Shown: positions 33,600 to 44,246, counted from the stretch's first letter. The stretch is DNA of 64,000 bases from Pedobacter panaciterrae (GCF_013204795.1 NZ_JABMKW010000018.1:434001-498000); one strand, 5' to 3'. Numbers and translations are program-made. Notes: generated from the sequence alone by a model not told the origin.

Positions 33600-36473
33600 C
33601 TATCTCTGACAAATGTCTTTATAAGGGCAATACGAGCAGTTTTCTTTATTCTCAGTTTGCAGAAACGGAATGTTTTCATCAAACAGTTCATTCAGCTTTT
33701 CATTTAATTTATCAGCAAACATAGATTTAAACGCTTCAAGGCTCTGATCCTGCAATACCAATCCCCCTTTTTGCTTTTCTTTAAATAAAGTACCCTCTTT
33801 AAAATCTCTAACGGTATAAAGATGAGGCTCTACATATTGCCTACCTTTAACCTGCTCATACACATACGTGTAGAATAATGTTTGTATAAGAGCTTTGTTA
33901 TGATCTTTTGCCTGATCCTCGAAAAGAGAAGGAAAATCTTTGTACTTAAGCTGATCTTTGCCTGTTTTATAATCAACGATCCTGATCTTTCCATCTTTTA
34001 CATCAACGCGGTCAATGATACCGTACAGCCAGATATTACGATTCTTTCCTTCTGTATCAATTGGATAAAGCATCACATAATCGCTTTTATTTTCAAGTTC
34101 CTCTATTTTAAAAGGCGTAAGCTTTTCATCATTTCTTAAAATTTTAAGCGCATACTGCTCTAATACCTGTAACACAATTTGTTGCAAAGCCGGAGTTTGC
34201 GTTCCCGCTTTGGCCGCATTAAGCTTAAGTTCTTTAGCCAGGGCAAATTCACAAATATCTGACAGCTTCTTTTCCCTTTCCTTAATAAAATCGGCGGTTA
34301 TCTCAGCTCCTACACTAGGCTCATAAAAAACTTCCATTACCGTATGTAGTGCACTTCCAATTAAATTGGCTTCTATTCTATCCGGTAAATCTTTAGGCTC
34401 CTTTAACCCGGCAATATTTTTATAGAAAAACCTTAGAGAGCAGGTATTATAATCTGTAAACGCAGTAGCAGATATTTTCTTGTCGTATTTGGGGGTAGAA
34501 TTTCTTTTGAAATATTTCTCCAGTCCTTTTAATACATCTCCCTTTTTTTCTACAACAATTTTCAGGTTTCTGGGATTCTCAATTGATTGGTTCTGCTGCA
34601 CCCTATGCGAAAACGTACAATTGGTTTCGAACTCCAGCTGTTTTACAAATCGGCTTTCCTCTCCTGTACTTTTCTCGTCTGTAACACCATTATAAACCAG
34701 TGTAATTTTTTTGGCAACATGCAGTAACCTATAAAACAGGTAAGCCGAAATTGCATTCTGATGTTCAAGTATAGGCAAACCAAAAGCACGTCTAATATTA
34801 TCAGGAATAAATGAGGGGTTATTATTGATTTTAGGAAGGATACCTTCATTTACACCTAAAACGATAAGTTCATCAAAGTCCAGGTTCCTGCTTTCCAAAA
34901 GTCCCATTACCTGCAAACCGGCCAAAGGTTCTCCTTCAAAGGGCACGGTTAATCCTTGAAGTGCTTTTCTGATAAGCTTAAAAACAAACCTCGGATTCAA
35001 ATCCTTTACTCCCTCTGCTTTTAGCTCTTCAAAACTATCTGTAAGTGCATTAAGTGCTTTTACTGCTTCGGTACACAATAAGCTGTCCATTCTTTGCAGC
35101 TTGCTTTCTTCTGAAACGTATAATAATACACTTGCAAGATGCCTTATCGTTGTAAAGGAATCGACAAAAGTGTTGAAGGTGATGGTTGCGATCTTGCCCA
35201 TCCGCAAGAGTTCTGCTCTATCAAAAGATGCCTTTTTCTCATCAACAACTTTATTATGCAACTCATTGCGTAGATCCGGGTCAATAGGAATCAACGGATT
35301 AAAAAGGAAAGATAAAACATGCTTATAGTTAACCTCTGCATCAGACAACAGGGCTTCCTGGATACTGAGCCAAAGATCACATAAGCCATATAAGGCCGAT
35401 TGCTCAAAAGGATAGCCCATAGTAACATTCACACTATCGTCGTCAATAGTTTGCAAAGCCGGGATTAGCAACTTTTCATCGGCAAGAATAATTGCTTTTC
35501 CACCTGCACTTTTAGCCCCATTTTCTGATAAAAGCTCCGAAAGTAACTTGCCCTGAGCAACATTACCCAGTGCCTGCACAACAACAAATTCCTTTGCCGC
35601 ATCGTTCAGTCTTGCCAGCGCTACTTTAAACTGGTTAACCAGTCCAACAGTATGTATATTTCTTCTGATAAAATGTCCGGCTTCCTGCAATGGATTTGAA
35701 AAATAATGCGCGTCTACATCAAAATAGAAAGAACACCATCCTTTTTCCTGCCACTGCTTAAAAAACCGCTCTTCCGCTTTTGACAAAGCGTTGAAACCAA
35801 CAAATACAGTATGTTTAAATGCTTTTAAAAATTCGGGATCTGAGTTCTTACCTTCTGCAAGGTTACGGTACATCCTGGCATTGGTAACCAGATTTTCCTT
35901 AGCTAATCTTGAGTGAAAATTAACATAAAGCAAGGGCATTCTTTGCCATAGCTCTATAAACCTTTCTTGCATTTGGTTCTGCTTTTTTGCAGAAAAAGAG
36001 CCCCAGAATGTTCGCATAAACTGTAATTGCTCCTCATCAAAGTTTGGGAATTGCAGTTGCAGTTCGGCTATATCTTCAATTAACCCAAATATCTCTTTAG
36101 CATTGGCCAGATAATAATCTACCTGACTAAAATCGCCAAGAATAATTTCTGCCAGCGGATAAAACTCATCCGGCGAAACATCTTCTTTGCCCTCTCCTTT
36201 TAATAGTTCATTATAACAGGTATATAAAACAAAGAATTGTTTAAGCTGACCTGCAGGAACAAGTACCGTGCCTCGTGAAAGAAATTCCTGAATAGTATAC
36301 ATCTGTGGGCTCCAAATTGGCTTACCGCTCACTTCTGCAAGGTATTTCTTTAAGTATAGCTGAGGTCTTTTATTGTTAAAAACAATGGCTACATCCTGTA
36401 GTTCATTACCAAAACGTTCTAAAAGATCGGCGGCAACTCTGTTCAAAAACTTTCCTTCGTTCACACTTTCCAT
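33600..36473 (-). CDS. AddB-like nuclease subunit, PD-(D/E)XK with Fe-S staple
   Basis: 957 residues. The N-terminal half is a degenerate helicase-like region. The C-terminal nuclease has the RIVDYKTGKDQLKY motif (catalytic Asp and Lys) and the cysteines of an AddB-type iron-sulfur staple: DYNTCSLRF and the C-terminal CSYCPYKDICQR. AddB works with AddA in double-strand-break end processing before RecA loading, in place of RecBCD. It overlaps the AddA-like gene by one base (TAATG), so expression is coupled. Family call is strong; Bacteroidota versions are divergent. Confidence 0.9.
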   Translation of the reverse strand: MESVNEGKFLNRVAADLLERFGNELQDVAIVFNNKRPQLYLKKYLAEVSGKPIWSPQMYTIQEFLSRGTVLVPAGQLKQFFVLYTCYNELLKGEGKEDVSPDEFYPLAEIILGDFSQVDYYLANAKEIFGLIEDIAELQLQFPNFDEEQLQFMRTFWGSFSAKKQNQMQERFIELWQRMPLLYVNFHSRLAKENLVTNARMYRNLAEGKNSDPEFLKAFKHTVFVGFNALSKAEERFFKQWQEKGWCSFYFDVDAHYFSNPLQEAGHFIRRNIHTVGLVNQFKVALARLNDAAKEFVVVQALGNVAQGKLLSELLSENGAKSAGGKAIILADEKLLIPALQTIDDDSVNVTMGYPFEQSALYGLCDLWLSIQEALLSDAEVNYKHVLSFLFNPLIPIDPDLRNELHNKVVDEKKASFDRAELLRMGKIATITFNTFVDSFTTIRHLASVLLYVSEESKLQRMDSLLCTEAVKALNALTDSFEELKAEGVKDLNPRFVFKLIRKALQGLTVPFEGEPLAGLQVMGLLESRNLDFDELIVLGVNEGILPKINNNPSFIPDNIRRAFGLPILEHQNAISAYLFYRLLHVAKKITLVYNGVTDEKSTGEESRFVKQLEFETNCTFSHRVQQNQSIENPRNLKIVVEKKGDVLKGLEKYFKRNSTPKYDKKISATAFTDYNTCSLRFFYKNIAGLKEPKDLPDRIEANLIGSALHTVMEVFYEPSVGAEITADFIKEREKKLSDICEFALAKELKLNAAKAGTQTPALQQIVLQVLEQYALKILRNDEKLTPFKIEELENKSDYVMLYPIDTEGKNRNIWLYGIIDRVDVKDGKIRIVDYKTGKDQLKYKDFPSLFEDQAKDHNKALIQTLFYTYVYEQVKGRQYVEPHLYTVRDFKEGTLFKEKQKGGLVLQDQSLEAFKSMFADKLNEKLNELFDENIPFLQTENKENCSYCPYKDICQR

Positions 36474-39400
36474 TACGATACTTTTAATAATTTTCCTGTT
36501 TCGGCATACCAGATGTAAGCGTCTATTTGTTTAAACTCATCCATTTTCAACAGGTTTTCCCTGTAATGATTGATATCGTCTATGTATTTATTATGAGGGG
36601 CACCAAATTTAAAATCGAGCAACACAGCCTTATCCTCCATTACAAAAAGCTTATCCGGACGTTTCACTTCTCCCCCCTCCAAAATCATATCTCTTTCACT
36701 AATTATGCTTTTAGAATTCTTAAACCACTCTGCTATTTCCTGTTGATTGATCACATCTATAACTGCTTGCTTTACTTCATCACGCTCACTGCGCCTGATC
36801 AGACCTTCCTGCATTTTCACCGAGATCAATTTATCAAGATCTTTTAAATCTGTAATGGTTTCCAGAATACCATGTAACACTACTCCTTTTCGTTGGCGGG
36901 CATTAAACCAACCATCATCATTATTCTTTTGGTAATTAAACTTAGAAGTCAGGCGCTCATTCACATAATAATTAGAAACCTTTATGGCGCTTTCATTAAT
37001 TTCAGATGCTTTTTTAACTGCAGGCCGTAATTCTCCAAAAGACATCAGGTTTTCTTCAAGTACAAAACCTGATTCCTCTTCATTTTTAAAAAGGTTCAGT
37101 AATATATTCTGAAGCTCATTTTTAACCGTACTTTCCTTTTTCTTCTCTACAGTTGTTGTTTTAGGGCATACCAGATATAAATATTCTCTTGCCCTGGTGG
37201 TTGCTACATATAATGTATTTAGGGCATCCATATAGTTTAGCAGCATTTCTTCAAAGTACTCACGTGCAAACGCTGTAGACGCAAGTTTACTGCTATAATC
37301 CACTGGTAAAGTACTAAAGTTTTCAAACCCTGCCTGTCCGGCATTCACCCATAGTATTTTCTTAATAAATCCACTTGGGATATTTAATTTCCAGTTTAAA
37401 AATGGAATAATTACCGCCTTAAACTCTAATCCTTTCGATTTATGAATGGTCATGATTTGCACCGCATCCTGATCATCAGCGTTAGGCAAAGCTTTATTTA
37501 AGCCTTCTTCATCCCACCATTCCAGGAACCTACCCAGACCCTGATCACCTCCTCCGGCAAAAACACCTATCTGATCTCTAAGCGCCATAATAAAAGGAAT
37601 ATGATTTTCATTCCGGCCCGTCCCCAATCCAAAAAACTGCACCATTCTTTCCATTAAGCTGGTCATAGGCAACTGCCTGAAATTCTCAAAACCGTTGCAG
37701 AAGTCCTCAGGAAAATAAGAGGTAAGATTTTGAATAGGCTGACTAGCAATATCCATCCAATCCTGAGCAGTTAGCGCTACTTTCTCATCCATCCCTTCCG
37801 GGTTGTTAATCTGGCTATACAACCTTGCGCATGTAGCCCGATAAATAGCCTGTTCATCCTCTCTTGCCACCAACATTCTAAATATATTGATCAGCAACTG
37901 GACGGCAAGGTTAGACGATATCTTTAAAGCATCTCCGGAAATAACCTGAAACGTTTTGCCCGCAGCGGCCGATAAATCGTCTTGTCTATCCAATAAGGCT
38001 GAAATCATTATTTCTGCCTCTCTATTAGTCTTTACCAACACACAAATATCTTTCATAAAAAACCCATGAACCGATAGCAGTTCAATGATTTTGTTAACGG
38101 AATGAATAGCCGCAACGGGACTTTCATCCTCTGACTCTGAATCATCTTCCTTGTTCAGAAATTGCATCTCGATTTTACCCCCCGTTAGCGTTTGAGGAGT
38201 AACGTTTTGAAAGCTTCCTTCATAAGCGCTATCAATAATTTGGTTATACTCCTGATTCCAATAACTTAAAAGATCTTCTCTCTGCGTCTCTGCCAGGATT
38301 CCATTGAGTTGTCTTTGCAAAATAGATGGCAAATGGCTGTACAGAAAATTGTTAAATGCAATCACATTAGCTGTACTTCTCCTGTTAAACTCCAGGTTTT
38401 CCTCTACAACATTATGCGCCTGCACATCATGTCTTACATTACTATGCAAAATGCGCCAGTCGCCACTACGCCATCTATATATTGACTGCTTTACATCACC
38501 TACAATGAGGTGCTCGGTAGTATTCCCTTCAAATTCTGATAGCGCATTTCTAATAAGTGGCAAAAAATTAAGCCACTGCATGGTGCTGGTATCCTGGAAT
38601 TCATCGAATAAAAAATGCTTATACCTATTTCCCGTTTTTTCCCAGATAAAAGAAGGATTTTCCGCATCCGCTCCAGTTATGCCAACCAATAACTGTTGGG
38701 CATCACTGATAAGGAGTGCTTTATTTTCGGCCCTATAATTTTTTAATTGCTGTGCCATTTCCTGCATCAACCGTAAGTAAGAACTGTTTTTATGAATGGC
38801 CAGCCATGTTGAGTATTGTTCGGCACCTTCCTGATAAAAGTCGACCATTTTCTTTAACCCTGGATTAAGGTCATCATACAACTGCCTTACTCCTGATGTA
38901 TCCTTTAATGAGGTATGCGGCCACTGCTCAAAATCATCAACCATATTGGCCAGGGCAGGAAAAATACTATAATCTTCATTCAATATCTTATCCAGCTTTA
39001 ACAAAGGATTAAGAGATTTACGTGCCAGTTCTTCGGGCAAAACACCAGAAAGATCAAATATGTATTTCAGGTCCGTAGCTTGGTCAAACAGGGTTTTATT
39101 AAATGCTTTTATGCCAGAGGTTACAGTTTGTTTTAAAGTATTAAATTCTGCCGATCTATCTTCTCCCATAAGCAACATCGCTTCCTGAAAAGGATAGTAT
39201 CGTTCTTTAAAAATCTCATTGGCCAGATCCTTTAACGCACGCTGATAATTCCAGTCCTTACCATCGCTTATCCTGTCTATGGCAAGCGCCGTTACCCATT
39301 CCAGCAATTCAGGATCAGCTTCCATCTGTAAGTTCAGTGCTTTAACCAGCTCCTCCTTTACTTTGTCATGATTCATTTCCAGCTTATATCCACTATCCAG

Positions 39401-39778
39401 ATTTAGTTCAAAAGCAAAGCTTCGAATTACCTTTTGCACAAAGCCATCAATTGTGCTTACAGAGAACCTACCAAAATCATGAAGTATGTTGCTGTAAATT
39501 ATCTGTGCTTTTGCTTTAATATCCTCATCAGAAAGCTCAGGATAACTAGCCTTTAAGAGCGGCTTAAAATCTGAGGGATCGCCTTTTGCTATCGCTTGTA
39601 AGGCCCCCAATATCCGCTCCTTCATTTCGGCTGTTGCCTTATTTGTAAAGGTAACTGCAAGAATTTCCCTGTATTTACCCGGGCCGCTAAATAAAAGTGT
39701 AAGGTAATGCAGGGTTAGGCTAAAAGTCTTACCCGATCCGGCAGATGCTCTAAGCAATTTTAAAGGTTGTTGAGGCAT
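36473..39778 (-). CDS. AddA/RecB-like UvrD-family helicase-nuclease
   Basis: 1101 residues. Walker A ASAGSGKT at 11-18, other UvrD helicase motifs (EILAVTFTNKATAEMKER; LFDEFQDTSTMQW; VGDVKQSIYRWRSGD; IMTIHKSKGLEFKAVI), and near the C-terminus the nuclease remnant GGEVKRPDKLFVMEDKAVLLDFKFG, in which Asp-x-Lys fits the PD-(D/E)XK active site. It would be the motor of the AddAB-type complex, loading onto DNA ends. First gene of the pair; the promoter should lie in the 130 bases before the start, shared with the divergent thioredoxin-like gene. Confidence 0.94.
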   Translation of the reverse strand: MPQQPLKLLRASAGSGKTFSLTLHYLTLLFSGPGKYREILAVTFTNKATAEMKERILGALQAIAKGDPSDFKPLLKASYPELSDEDIKAKAQIIYSNILHDFGRFSVSTIDGFVQKVIRSFAFELNLDSGYKLEMNHDKVKEELVKALNLQMEADPELLEWVTALAIDRISDGKDWNYQRALKDLANEIFKERYYPFQEAMLLMGEDRSAEFNTLKQTVTSGIKAFNKTLFDQATDLKYIFDLSGVLPEELARKSLNPLLKLDKILNEDYSIFPALANMVDDFEQWPHTSLKDTSGVRQLYDDLNPGLKKMVDFYQEGAEQYSTWLAIHKNSSYLRLMQEMAQQLKNYRAENKALLISDAQQLLVGITGADAENPSFIWEKTGNRYKHFLFDEFQDTSTMQWLNFLPLIRNALSEFEGNTTEHLIVGDVKQSIYRWRSGDWRILHSNVRHDVQAHNVVEENLEFNRRSTANVIAFNNFLYSHLPSILQRQLNGILAETQREDLLSYWNQEYNQIIDSAYEGSFQNVTPQTLTGGKIEMQFLNKEDDSESEDESPVAAIHSVNKIIELLSVHGFFMKDICVLVKTNREAEIMISALLDRQDDLSAAAGKTFQVISGDALKISSNLAVQLLINIFRMLVAREDEQAIYRATCARLYSQINNPEGMDEKVALTAQDWMDIASQPIQNLTSYFPEDFCNGFENFRQLPMTSLMERMVQFFGLGTGRNENHIPFIMALRDQIGVFAGGGDQGLGRFLEWWDEEGLNKALPNADDQDAVQIMTIHKSKGLEFKAVIIPFLNWKLNIPSGFIKKILWVNAGQAGFENFSTLPVDYSSKLASTAFAREYFEEMLLNYMDALNTLYVATTRAREYLYLVCPKTTTVEKKKESTVKNELQNILLNLFKNEEESGFVLEENLMSFGELRPAVKKASEINESAIKVSNYYVNERLTSKFNYQKNNDDGWFNARQRKGVVLHGILETITDLKDLDKLISVKMQEGLIRRSERDEVKQAVIDVINQQEIAEWFKNSKSIISERDMILEGGEVKRPDKLFVMEDKAVLLDFKFGAPHNKYIDDINHYRENLLKMDEFKQIDAYIWYAETGKLLKVS

Positions 39779-39882
39779 TACGTAAAGCTATAACTTATTT
39801 AGAAAAATATGGCTACAAATAAAATCTACTATTTAACTAGAGAATATTAAACTGGTATTACAATTGATGTTAGCTATTCTAT

Positions 39883-39890
39883 TAATTTTG
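39883..39890 (+). promoter_or_regulatory. -7 box for the thioredoxin-like gene
   Basis: TAATTTTG matches TAnnTTTG, with TTG at 39864-39866 about 16 bases upstream, slightly short of the usual 19-20. Confidence 0.4.
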
Positions 39891-39908
39891 CAATTAAATT
39901 ACTGAACA

Positions 39909-40448
39909 ATGAAAAGGATAGCCTTAATACTACTTATTGCCATAGCAACTGTAGGCGCAAGCTCTGCACAAGAGAAAAAAGAAGCGGTACATATTTATAA
40001 TCCACAGGCCAATGCCCGTGCAGATATTGATGGCGCTGTAGCTAAAGCTAAAAAAGAAGGAAAACATGTGTTTTTGCAAATTGGTGGTAACTGGTGCAGC
40101 TGGTGTATTGCTTTTCATAAAATGGTTGACAATACGCCTGAATTAAAACAATTCATTAACGACAACTACGAAGTTGTTTTGGTAAACTACAGTCCTGAAA
40201 ACAAAAACGAGGCTGTGCTTGCCAGCCTTAATTACCCGCAACGTTTCGGATTTCCTGTTTTTGTAATACTTGATGGTAACGGAAAATTATTGCATACCCA
40301 AAACTCTGCTTACCTGGAAACGGATGAGAAAGATGCAAATGGCAAAAAGAAAACGGGACATAGCGTAAAAGCTGTTACCGACTTCTTGAAAAACTGGACG
40401 CCAAAAGCAGTTGATCCGGAAACTTACAAACAACAAAAAGCAAAGTAA
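39909..40448 (+). CDS. secreted thioredoxin-like protein
   Basis: 179 residues with a signal peptide (MKRIALILLIAIATVGASSAQ). The redox motif is CSWC in GGNWCSWCIAFHKMV (about residues 58-72), and FPVFVILDGNGKLL carries the cis-proline region of the thioredoxin fold. The long insert between motif and cis-Pro and the C-terminal Lys-rich part fit the Thioredoxin_7-like exported branch. Likely periplasmic dithiol-disulfide exchange; partner unknown. It is divergent from the AddA-like gene and convergent with a GH3 gene 8 bases away. Confidence 0.9.
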   Translation: MKRIALILLIAIATVGASSAQEKKEAVHIYNPQANARADIDGAVAKAKKEGKHVFLQIGGNWCSWCIAFHKMVDNTPELKQFINDNYEVVLVNYSPENKNEAVLASLNYPQRFGFPVFVILDGNGKLLHTQNSAYLETDEKDANGKKKTGHSVKAVTDFLKNWTPKAVDPETYKQQKAK

Positions 40449-40456
40449 TTTAACAA

Positions 40457-42163
40457 TTACTCTTTGTCTCCATACTTAAAAAAAGCATTCACAGTAACGG
40501 GCAGTCTCCCTGTAGGAATCAGTTGATTCTTAATTACAGATGCGGCCGCCTTTTGCATGAAATCCTCTTTTTGATAGGCTACTATAAGCCCTTTGCTGTT
40601 CTCAAGACCAGGCAATGCCGATAGGTTATACGGATTGGCAAACAAAGCAAAAATTGCATTACTTAACGACATATCCTTAATAAACATCTTCAAGTCGTTA
40701 CTTAAAATCATCCCGTTTCCAGGCCTGATACGAGTATCATGAATGCCAATAATTACCTGATCAAAAACATTAATGTATCTCAAAACCTTTGCAATAGCTG
40801 TAGCATTGGCGTTCCTATCCAGTGTATAGAATACAGAATTTTTATAGTAAGCCCCTAGATCACGTTGAAAATCTGTAACTCCAGGTGTACCTAAACTGAT
40901 GATTACCGTTCTTCTATCCTTAGACAATTGACTAATATTTGCCTTGCCCCTTAACAGCGTCATAGAAGCATCAGCCAGCTTTTGCAAAAGCACTTTACTT
41001 TCCGGTCTGTTTACATCAGCAACCACATTTCTTTCATTAATAGAATCGCGGGCATTTAAGCCCGCCCAGTATTTAGCCGTAAGGATCTTTTTAACACTTT
41101 CGTTAATTCTATCCATGCTAATCCGGTCTTGTCTAACCGCTTTACGAACTAGTTTTATTGCTCTATCGCTATTTTCTGAAAGCTCCAGAATATCGTTACC
41201 TGCAATTACACCCATTACATCAGCTTCTCCGTCCTTAAAATATTTAACCACCCCTTTCATGCCCATAGCGTCAGAAATAATCAGTCCCTTAAAACCCAAT
41301 TCCTGTTTTAAAATACCAGTAACAATGGGTTTTGATAATGTTGAAGGCATATTCGGTGTGTTGTCTAGTGCCGGAATATTCATGTGTGCAATCATAACAC
41401 CTGCAGCACCCTGACGAATTAATTCTCTAAATGGATAAATCTCCAAACTATCCAAACGTGCTTTAGAAAACTTAAGCTGAGGAAGGTCGTAATGAGAATC
41501 TACATCGGTATCTCCATGTCCGGGAAAATGTTTAATACTAACCAATAGACCCCCATCCTGCATTCCCCTCATATATTCGCCAGCCTTTGTAGCTACGTTG
41601 TATTTATTTTCTCCGAAAGAACGATAGTTTATAACCGGATTTTTAGGGTTATTATTTACATCAACATCAGGTGCAAGATTCATGTGCATACCAATGCGTT
41701 TATAATCTTTAGCCACTTCCAGGCCCATTTTATATAACAGCTCTTTATCCTGAATTGCTCCTAAGGCCATTTGGTAAGGATAAGAGATAGTGCTATCTAA
41801 ACGCATCCCCAGACCCCACTCTCCATCAGAAGTAATCAATAAGGGTACCCTTGATAATGACTGATATTGATTTGTTAAAATAGCTTGTCGGCCAGGTCCT
41901 CCCTGAAAAAACACCAAGCCACCAACATCTTCCTTTTTAATTACGTTGGCAATAGAGTCTTCATAAGCCTTCCCCAAATTGGTGTGTGCTCTCACAAAGA
42001 ACATTTGGGCAATTTTCTCGCGTCTATTCAATTTATTGAATACAGAATCAACCCAGTGATTCTTCTCTGTTAAAGTTTGTAAATAAGATTTTTTTTGAGC
42101 CTTTGTTGACGATACTGAGATAGATAAAAGGAGGGTAGCAATAAGCAGATGTTTAACGTTCAT
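40457..42163 (-). CDS. secreted GH3 beta-N-acetylhexosaminidase-like protein (NagZ type)
   Basis: 568 residues from the ATG at 42163, which gives a signal peptide (MNVKHLLIATLLLSISVSS). The GH3 N-terminal barrel carries the NagZ hallmark loop KHFPGHGDTDVDSH (H212-H216, general acid His/Asp dyad) and the nucleophile D298 in ISDAMGMKG. NagZ-type enzymes remove beta-N-acetylglucosamine from muropeptides or glycans. A GH3 C-terminal domain follows; no beta-lactamase-like domain, which many Bacteroidota homologues carry, is present. The signal peptide places it in the periplasm rather than the cytosol. Confidence 0.9.
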   Translation of the reverse strand: MNVKHLLIATLLLSISVSSTKAQKKSYLQTLTEKNHWVDSVFNKLNRREKIAQMFFVRAHTNLGKAYEDSIANVIKKEDVGGLVFFQGGPGRQAILTNQYQSLSRVPLLITSDGEWGLGMRLDSTISYPYQMALGAIQDKELLYKMGLEVAKDYKRIGMHMNLAPDVDVNNNPKNPVINYRSFGENKYNVATKAGEYMRGMQDGGLLVSIKHFPGHGDTDVDSHYDLPQLKFSKARLDSLEIYPFRELIRQGAAGVMIAHMNIPALDNTPNMPSTLSKPIVTGILKQELGFKGLIISDAMGMKGVVKYFKDGEADVMGVIAGNDILELSENSDRAIKLVRKAVRQDRISMDRINESVKKILTAKYWAGLNARDSINERNVVADVNRPESKVLLQKLADASMTLLRGKANISQLSKDRRTVIISLGTPGVTDFQRDLGAYYKNSVFYTLDRNANATAIAKVLRYINVFDQVIIGIHDTRIRPGNGMILSNDLKMFIKDMSLSNAIFALFANPYNLSALPGLENSKGLIVAYQKEDFMQKAAASVIKNQLIPTGRLPVTVNAFFKYGDKE

Positions 42164-42195
42164 TACGGCAATGGATTGTTTAAATTTCAAAGTTA

Positions 42196-42224
42196 TAAAA
42201 AAAGCACCCTATTCAGGATGCTTT
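42196..42224 (-). terminator. intrinsic terminator between the beta-barrel gene and the GH3 gene
   Basis: On the minus strand AAAGCATCCT (42215-42224) pairs with AGGGTGCTTT (42201-42210), with one U-G wobble and a 4-base loop, followed by a T-run. Confidence 0.75.
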
Positions 42225-42416
42225 TTAAGGTTAAATAGGAATATTATCCTCACACACAATTAGGGATTAATTTCGTTCCTGCTCTCGTTGGTTATCTTTT
42301 TGAAGTATGAAGAAGAAAGAAATATCTCTTTCATAACTTTTTAAAGTTACATGCAATTTTTGATATTTTTGCAAAGACCTCAATTTCTTTTACTTACACT
42401 TTAAAAACCGGCCAAC

Positions 42417-43049
42417 TTAAAAAGTGTAACCTAATGATAATGCAAATCCTTTATTCTTAATCTTATCCTGGTTTACATCATCCTTAAGAGCCTTTTGGAA
42501 GTCCATCATATATCGTGCGTTAACATTGATATTTGGTGTGATACTATATCCCAAACCAACAGCACCACCGGCCAGCGACTTACTAAAATTCTCTGTATCG
42601 GTCGATTCTCCCTCAATACCATTATTGAGTGCACCTGTCGATTTTTGTGAAAGAAGGAATGATACCTGAGGGCCTGCAAATACAGTTAGTTCCGGAGTAG
42701 CCTTATACCCTATTAATACAGGAACATCTATATAAGATACCTTGGTATCAAAATCCACCCCGTTTTCACTTAATTTAGCACCTTTTTGTATAAACATCGC
42801 TTCTGGCAAGAAGGCAAACCCTCCGCCCATAGGTAAATCAGCATAAATACCTGCCTGAAATCCGACCCTTGAGTCTGTTGAATAATCTTGGCCACCCCAC
42901 TGGATTTTGCCCATATTCATCAAGTTGGCACCGGCTCTAATACCGAAGCTCATTTTGTCGTTAGCAGCCGACTGTGAAGTCTGTGCATTTGCCTTAAAAG
43001 CTAAACTGCTTACTGTTAATCCTAGTCCTATAATGAATAATTTTTTCAT
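42417..43049 (-). CDS. outer-membrane beta-barrel protein (PF13568-like)
   Basis: 210 residues from the ATG at 43049, which gives a signal peptide (MKKLFIIGLGLTVSSLAFKANA). Eight alternating beta strands follow (SFGIRAGANLMN, VGFQAGIYADLP, LTVFAGPQVSFLLS, VGLGYSITPNINVNARYM) ending in ALSLGYTF, with the aromatic C-terminal residue typical of Bam substrates. Probably a small outer-membrane protein without known ligand. It resembles the neighbouring protein at 43324-43938, and they probably arose by duplication, though each has its own terminator. Confidence 0.85.
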   Translation of the reverse strand: MKKLFIIGLGLTVSSLAFKANAQTSQSAANDKMSFGIRAGANLMNMGKIQWGGQDYSTDSRVGFQAGIYADLPMGGGFAFLPEAMFIQKGAKLSENGVDFDTKVSYIDVPVLIGYKATPELTVFAGPQVSFLLSQKSTGALNNGIEGESTDTENFSKSLAGGAVGLGYSITPNINVNARYMMDFQKALKDDVNQDKIKNKGFALSLGYTF

Positions 43050-43255
43050 AATTTTCTGTTTAAAATTCACAGAGTGTATTGTAATAACCATGCCAAAGAC
43101 CCCAAAACCAATCATCTAAAGGGAGGCGAACAAATAAACAAACAGCTCATTTACTGCCGTTTACAAACAAAACCAAACACTCATCAGAACCTAATGAACC
43201 CGTGCGTTGTGAGTGTCTCGGATTTGATACACTCTAATGGGATTAGCATAAACAA

Positions 43256-43285
43256 AAGAGCCCGACCATTAATAGTCGGGCTCTT
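43256..43285 (-). terminator. intrinsic terminator downstream of the second beta-barrel gene
   Basis: AAGAGCCCGAC (43256-43266) and GTCGGGCTCTT (43275-43285) form an 11-bp stem with an 8-base loop; on the minus strand it is followed by TTGTTT. Confidence 0.85.
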
Positions 43286-43323
43286 CCGTAAAAATTGAGT
43301 ATCTAATTATCCAACCGAAACAA

Positions 43324-43938
43324 TTAGAATTTCAATCCTAATCCTACAGAGAACACCTGGTTCTTGTATTCAGGAGTTTCTTTTGATCCATTCTCGTTGT
43401 TCTTTTGGAAATCCAATGCATAACGGCCATGAATGTCTACCTTATCAGTTACATCATATCTGAATCCAATTACACCTCCAACCAGACTTTTCTTAAATCT
43501 ATCCGATTTATCTTCAATAATTGTTTCTTCAGCAGTTCCAAATCCATTTTCAAATTTGTTTTTAGTTGAAGTAAGGAAAGATACCTGAGGACCAACCACT
43601 AAATTCAATCCTGAACCACCAACGTTAATACTTGCTAAAATAGGAATATCAATAAAATGAGTTGTTTGCGTAAATTCACCAAAAGGAGTCTCTGCTTTAT
43701 ACCCTTTTGTAGAATACAGTAACTCCGGAGTAAATGCCAATCCTTTAATCAGATTAATATCCAAAGTAATACCGGCATTGAAACCAGGATTAACTTTTGT
43801 TTTAAAATCATTATTACCGTCACCTTTAATAATGTTCGGTAAGTTTAAGCCTCCCTTAATACCCAATCTGATTGGGCTCTGTGCATTTGCTGCACCGGCT
43901 ACGAATAGGCCAATGGCCAAAACAATTAATTTTTTCAT
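43324..43938 (-). CDS. outer-membrane beta-barrel protein (PF13568-like), second copy
   Basis: 204 residues: signal peptide (MKKLIVLAIGLFVAGAANA), then IRLGIKGGLNLPNI, GFNAGITLDINLIKGLAFTPELLY, LNLVVGPQVSFLTS, VIGFRYDVTDKVDIHGRYALDFQ, ending in VGLGLKF. The same strand order and several identical motifs (GPQVSFL, RYxxDFQK) link it to the neighbour at 42417-43049. Outer-membrane location is inferred from the signal and barrel pattern; role unknown. Confidence 0.86.
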   Translation of the reverse strand: MKKLIVLAIGLFVAGAANAQSPIRLGIKGGLNLPNIIKGDGNNDFKTKVNPGFNAGITLDINLIKGLAFTPELLYSTKGYKAETPFGEFTQTTHFIDIPILASINVGGSGLNLVVGPQVSFLTSTKNKFENGFGTAEETIIEDKSDRFKKSLVGGVIGFRYDVTDKVDIHGRYALDFQKNNENGSKETPEYKNQVFSVGLGLKF

Positions 43939-44246
43939 TTTGTGTAGTTTTTCATGTTCATCAGAAAGAAATGTGCCAATTTTAAAAACAACGCCACTAT
44001 ATCCTCTTTAAACACTGTCTACCACCCATTTAAAACTTGTTACAACATCAATTTTTGCCTCTAAATATTATCTTCCAATTCGTTGGCTTCCTATTAAATT
44101 GTATCTAATTTGATACAAACAATTAAACATACACCTCTTCAAAACTATAGATCAGAAAAACAAAATAATTTCACACGACTTGCTTTTACTTTCGATAATG
44201 ATTTCTTATACTTACGTTTTATTACACATTATTCCAAATATAAAGT

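Noticed and set aside
38304..38738. 144-residue plus-strand frame opposite the AddA-like gene
   Set aside because: Overlaps conserved helicase motifs on the other strand; no credible start context or motif.
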